Part shown: positions 39,861 through 40,744 of the stretch, piece by piece | Numbering within the stretch: position 1 is the stretch's first letter | How the letters are laid out: every line of letters starts with the position of its first letter | Assembly (NCBI RefSeq): GCF_008831285.2 | Contig: NW_022204520.1 | Span: 1 to 40,744 of the forward strand | DNA length: 40,744 bases | Origin: Nymphaea colorata | Lineage: Eukaryota > Streptophyta > Magnoliopsida > Nymphaeales > Nymphaeaceae | Direction: 5' to 3' | Notes under the pieces: generated by a model | Databases searched by the model: none | What the model saw: only the letters and a program-made list of their open reading frames with translations | Told to the model about the DNA's origin: nothing | Made by a program: the position numbers and the translations under genes

Positions 39861-40744
39861 ATAGTATATATGTGTATATATATAACCCCTATACCGTAAC
39901 ATAATATGGTTATATTTAGGTCCTACCATACAATATGCACCAATAATGTTCATGAACGTATGTGCCGTAAATAACTAACCGGTTACATATATATACTTAG
40001 TAGTGTAACCGATGGACTAGAAAACGTACTATACATGTACTCTATCATATTATTAACAAGGATACTGACAATAAGCAGTATCTTATAATATATATATATA
40101 TATATAGTTCATATGATCTTTAGACTGATAGGTTCTCTGAGGATACAGGCACAGTATAAGCTTACACTACCCTCTAATCATAATCTGTCAACCTCATTGG
40201 GGATTGATCACAAACTATACCTTTCACCCTTCGCAATGTTTATTTTCCAGACTAATTAATATATTATATACATATAATATATTACATGTATAGTAATATG
40301 CATTATAACATGTATAGTATTATGTACATATATACAACACATAGTAAGAGAATATTTGTACATTAATAACAATTGTATTATATAAGTGTAATATAAATGT
40401 ATACATATTACACTATAATATAATATGTATTATAACTAGTGTATATGGTTATAGGCAATGACAGCCATATATTATATATATAGCTGACAATATAGGCTAT
40501 AAAGAATAATATTATGTATATGTGCACAATATGATAGAACATGTATGGGCTAATGGTTACCTCATACATTGGGCTATTACCACACTAAGCGTATTGATAA
40601 GTATGTACATTATAGTAGAGTAGATTATATGTACGAGTAATCTATTCTACTATATACATATATTATGATAGTGTAATCTGCCCAACTGTTTACAAGGTTA
40701 TATGCATCTAATAGTATATGTTCCCAGTATATTCGGTCAGACCC
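39860..40744. repeat. AT-rich tract of alternating TA/CA/GT words
   Basis: Nearly 0.9 kb is dominated by words such as ATATACATAT, TATTACATGTATAGTAATATG and TATAGTA in both orientations. Short palindromes (TACATGTA, TATGTACATA) recur without a fixed period. It contains a pure (AT)n run at 40089-40107. No ORF and no known repeat family was recognised. It continues past the window end. Confidence 0.6.

Noticed and set aside
1-40744. CRISPR arrays, operons or other prokaryotic systems
   Set aside because: The tandem repeats lack the repeat-spacer pattern, and all identifiable features are plant nuclear transposons or NLR sequence.

Overview
This window is repeat-rich plant nuclear DNA, most likely from a flowering plant. 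The evidence is two Ty3/gypsy retrotransposons primed by initiator tRNA-Met, an L1-type LINE, a CC-NB-ARC-LRR (CNL) resistance-gene relic, small hAT-like and Tourist-like DNA elements, and long solo LTRs. The species cannot be read from the sequence. I found no intact protein-coding gene: every recognisable coding stretch is broken by frameshifts or stops.

Layout. (1) 1-7037, minus strand: the 5' part of a degraded Tekay/Del-like Ty3/gypsy element. It runs from a probable 3-kb LTR through gag, protease, RT and RNase H into the integrase, which is cut by the window edge. (2) 7038-9190: repeat debris, including a 264-bp tandem duplication. (3) 9190-16820: an old minus-strand LINE split by two later insertions. 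One is a complete but decayed Galadriel-like Ty3/gypsy element (9928-14948, 400-bp LTRs, TSD CATCT). The other is a 450-bp hAT-like MITE (15347-15796, TSD CCCAGTTG). (4) 16830-20690: a fragment of the solo-LTR family described below, then a large inverted pair of purine/pyrimidine-biased minisatellite arrays hosting a 749-bp Tourist-like element. (5) 20690-24280: an unclassified GC-richer stretch, microsatellites and sequence with no recognised gene. (6) 24285-25725: a relic of an NLR gene's last LRRs plus its 3' flank. (7) 26868-32994: two solo LTRs of one family (3258 and 2812 bp) in the same orientation, each with its own 5-bp TSD, only 57 bp apart. (8) 33825-38890: a CNL pseudogene, minus strand, with its 3' flank and a 46-47-bp minisatellite directly upstream. 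(9) 38920-40744: no gene seen; the last 0.9 kb is very AT-rich.

How the parts relate. The relic at 24285-25725 and the CNL at 33825-38554 share colinear LRR and downstream sequence in the same orientation, so they are two copies of one NLR locus. The solo LTRs and other repeats now fill the space between them. The window reads as a decaying NLR cluster diluted by several generations of transposon insertion, some of which can be ordered by nesting. I see no convincing new biochemical system. The strongest unusual structures are the paired solo LTRs, the inverted purine/pyrimidine arrays, and the TATA-like minisatellite in front of the NLR.
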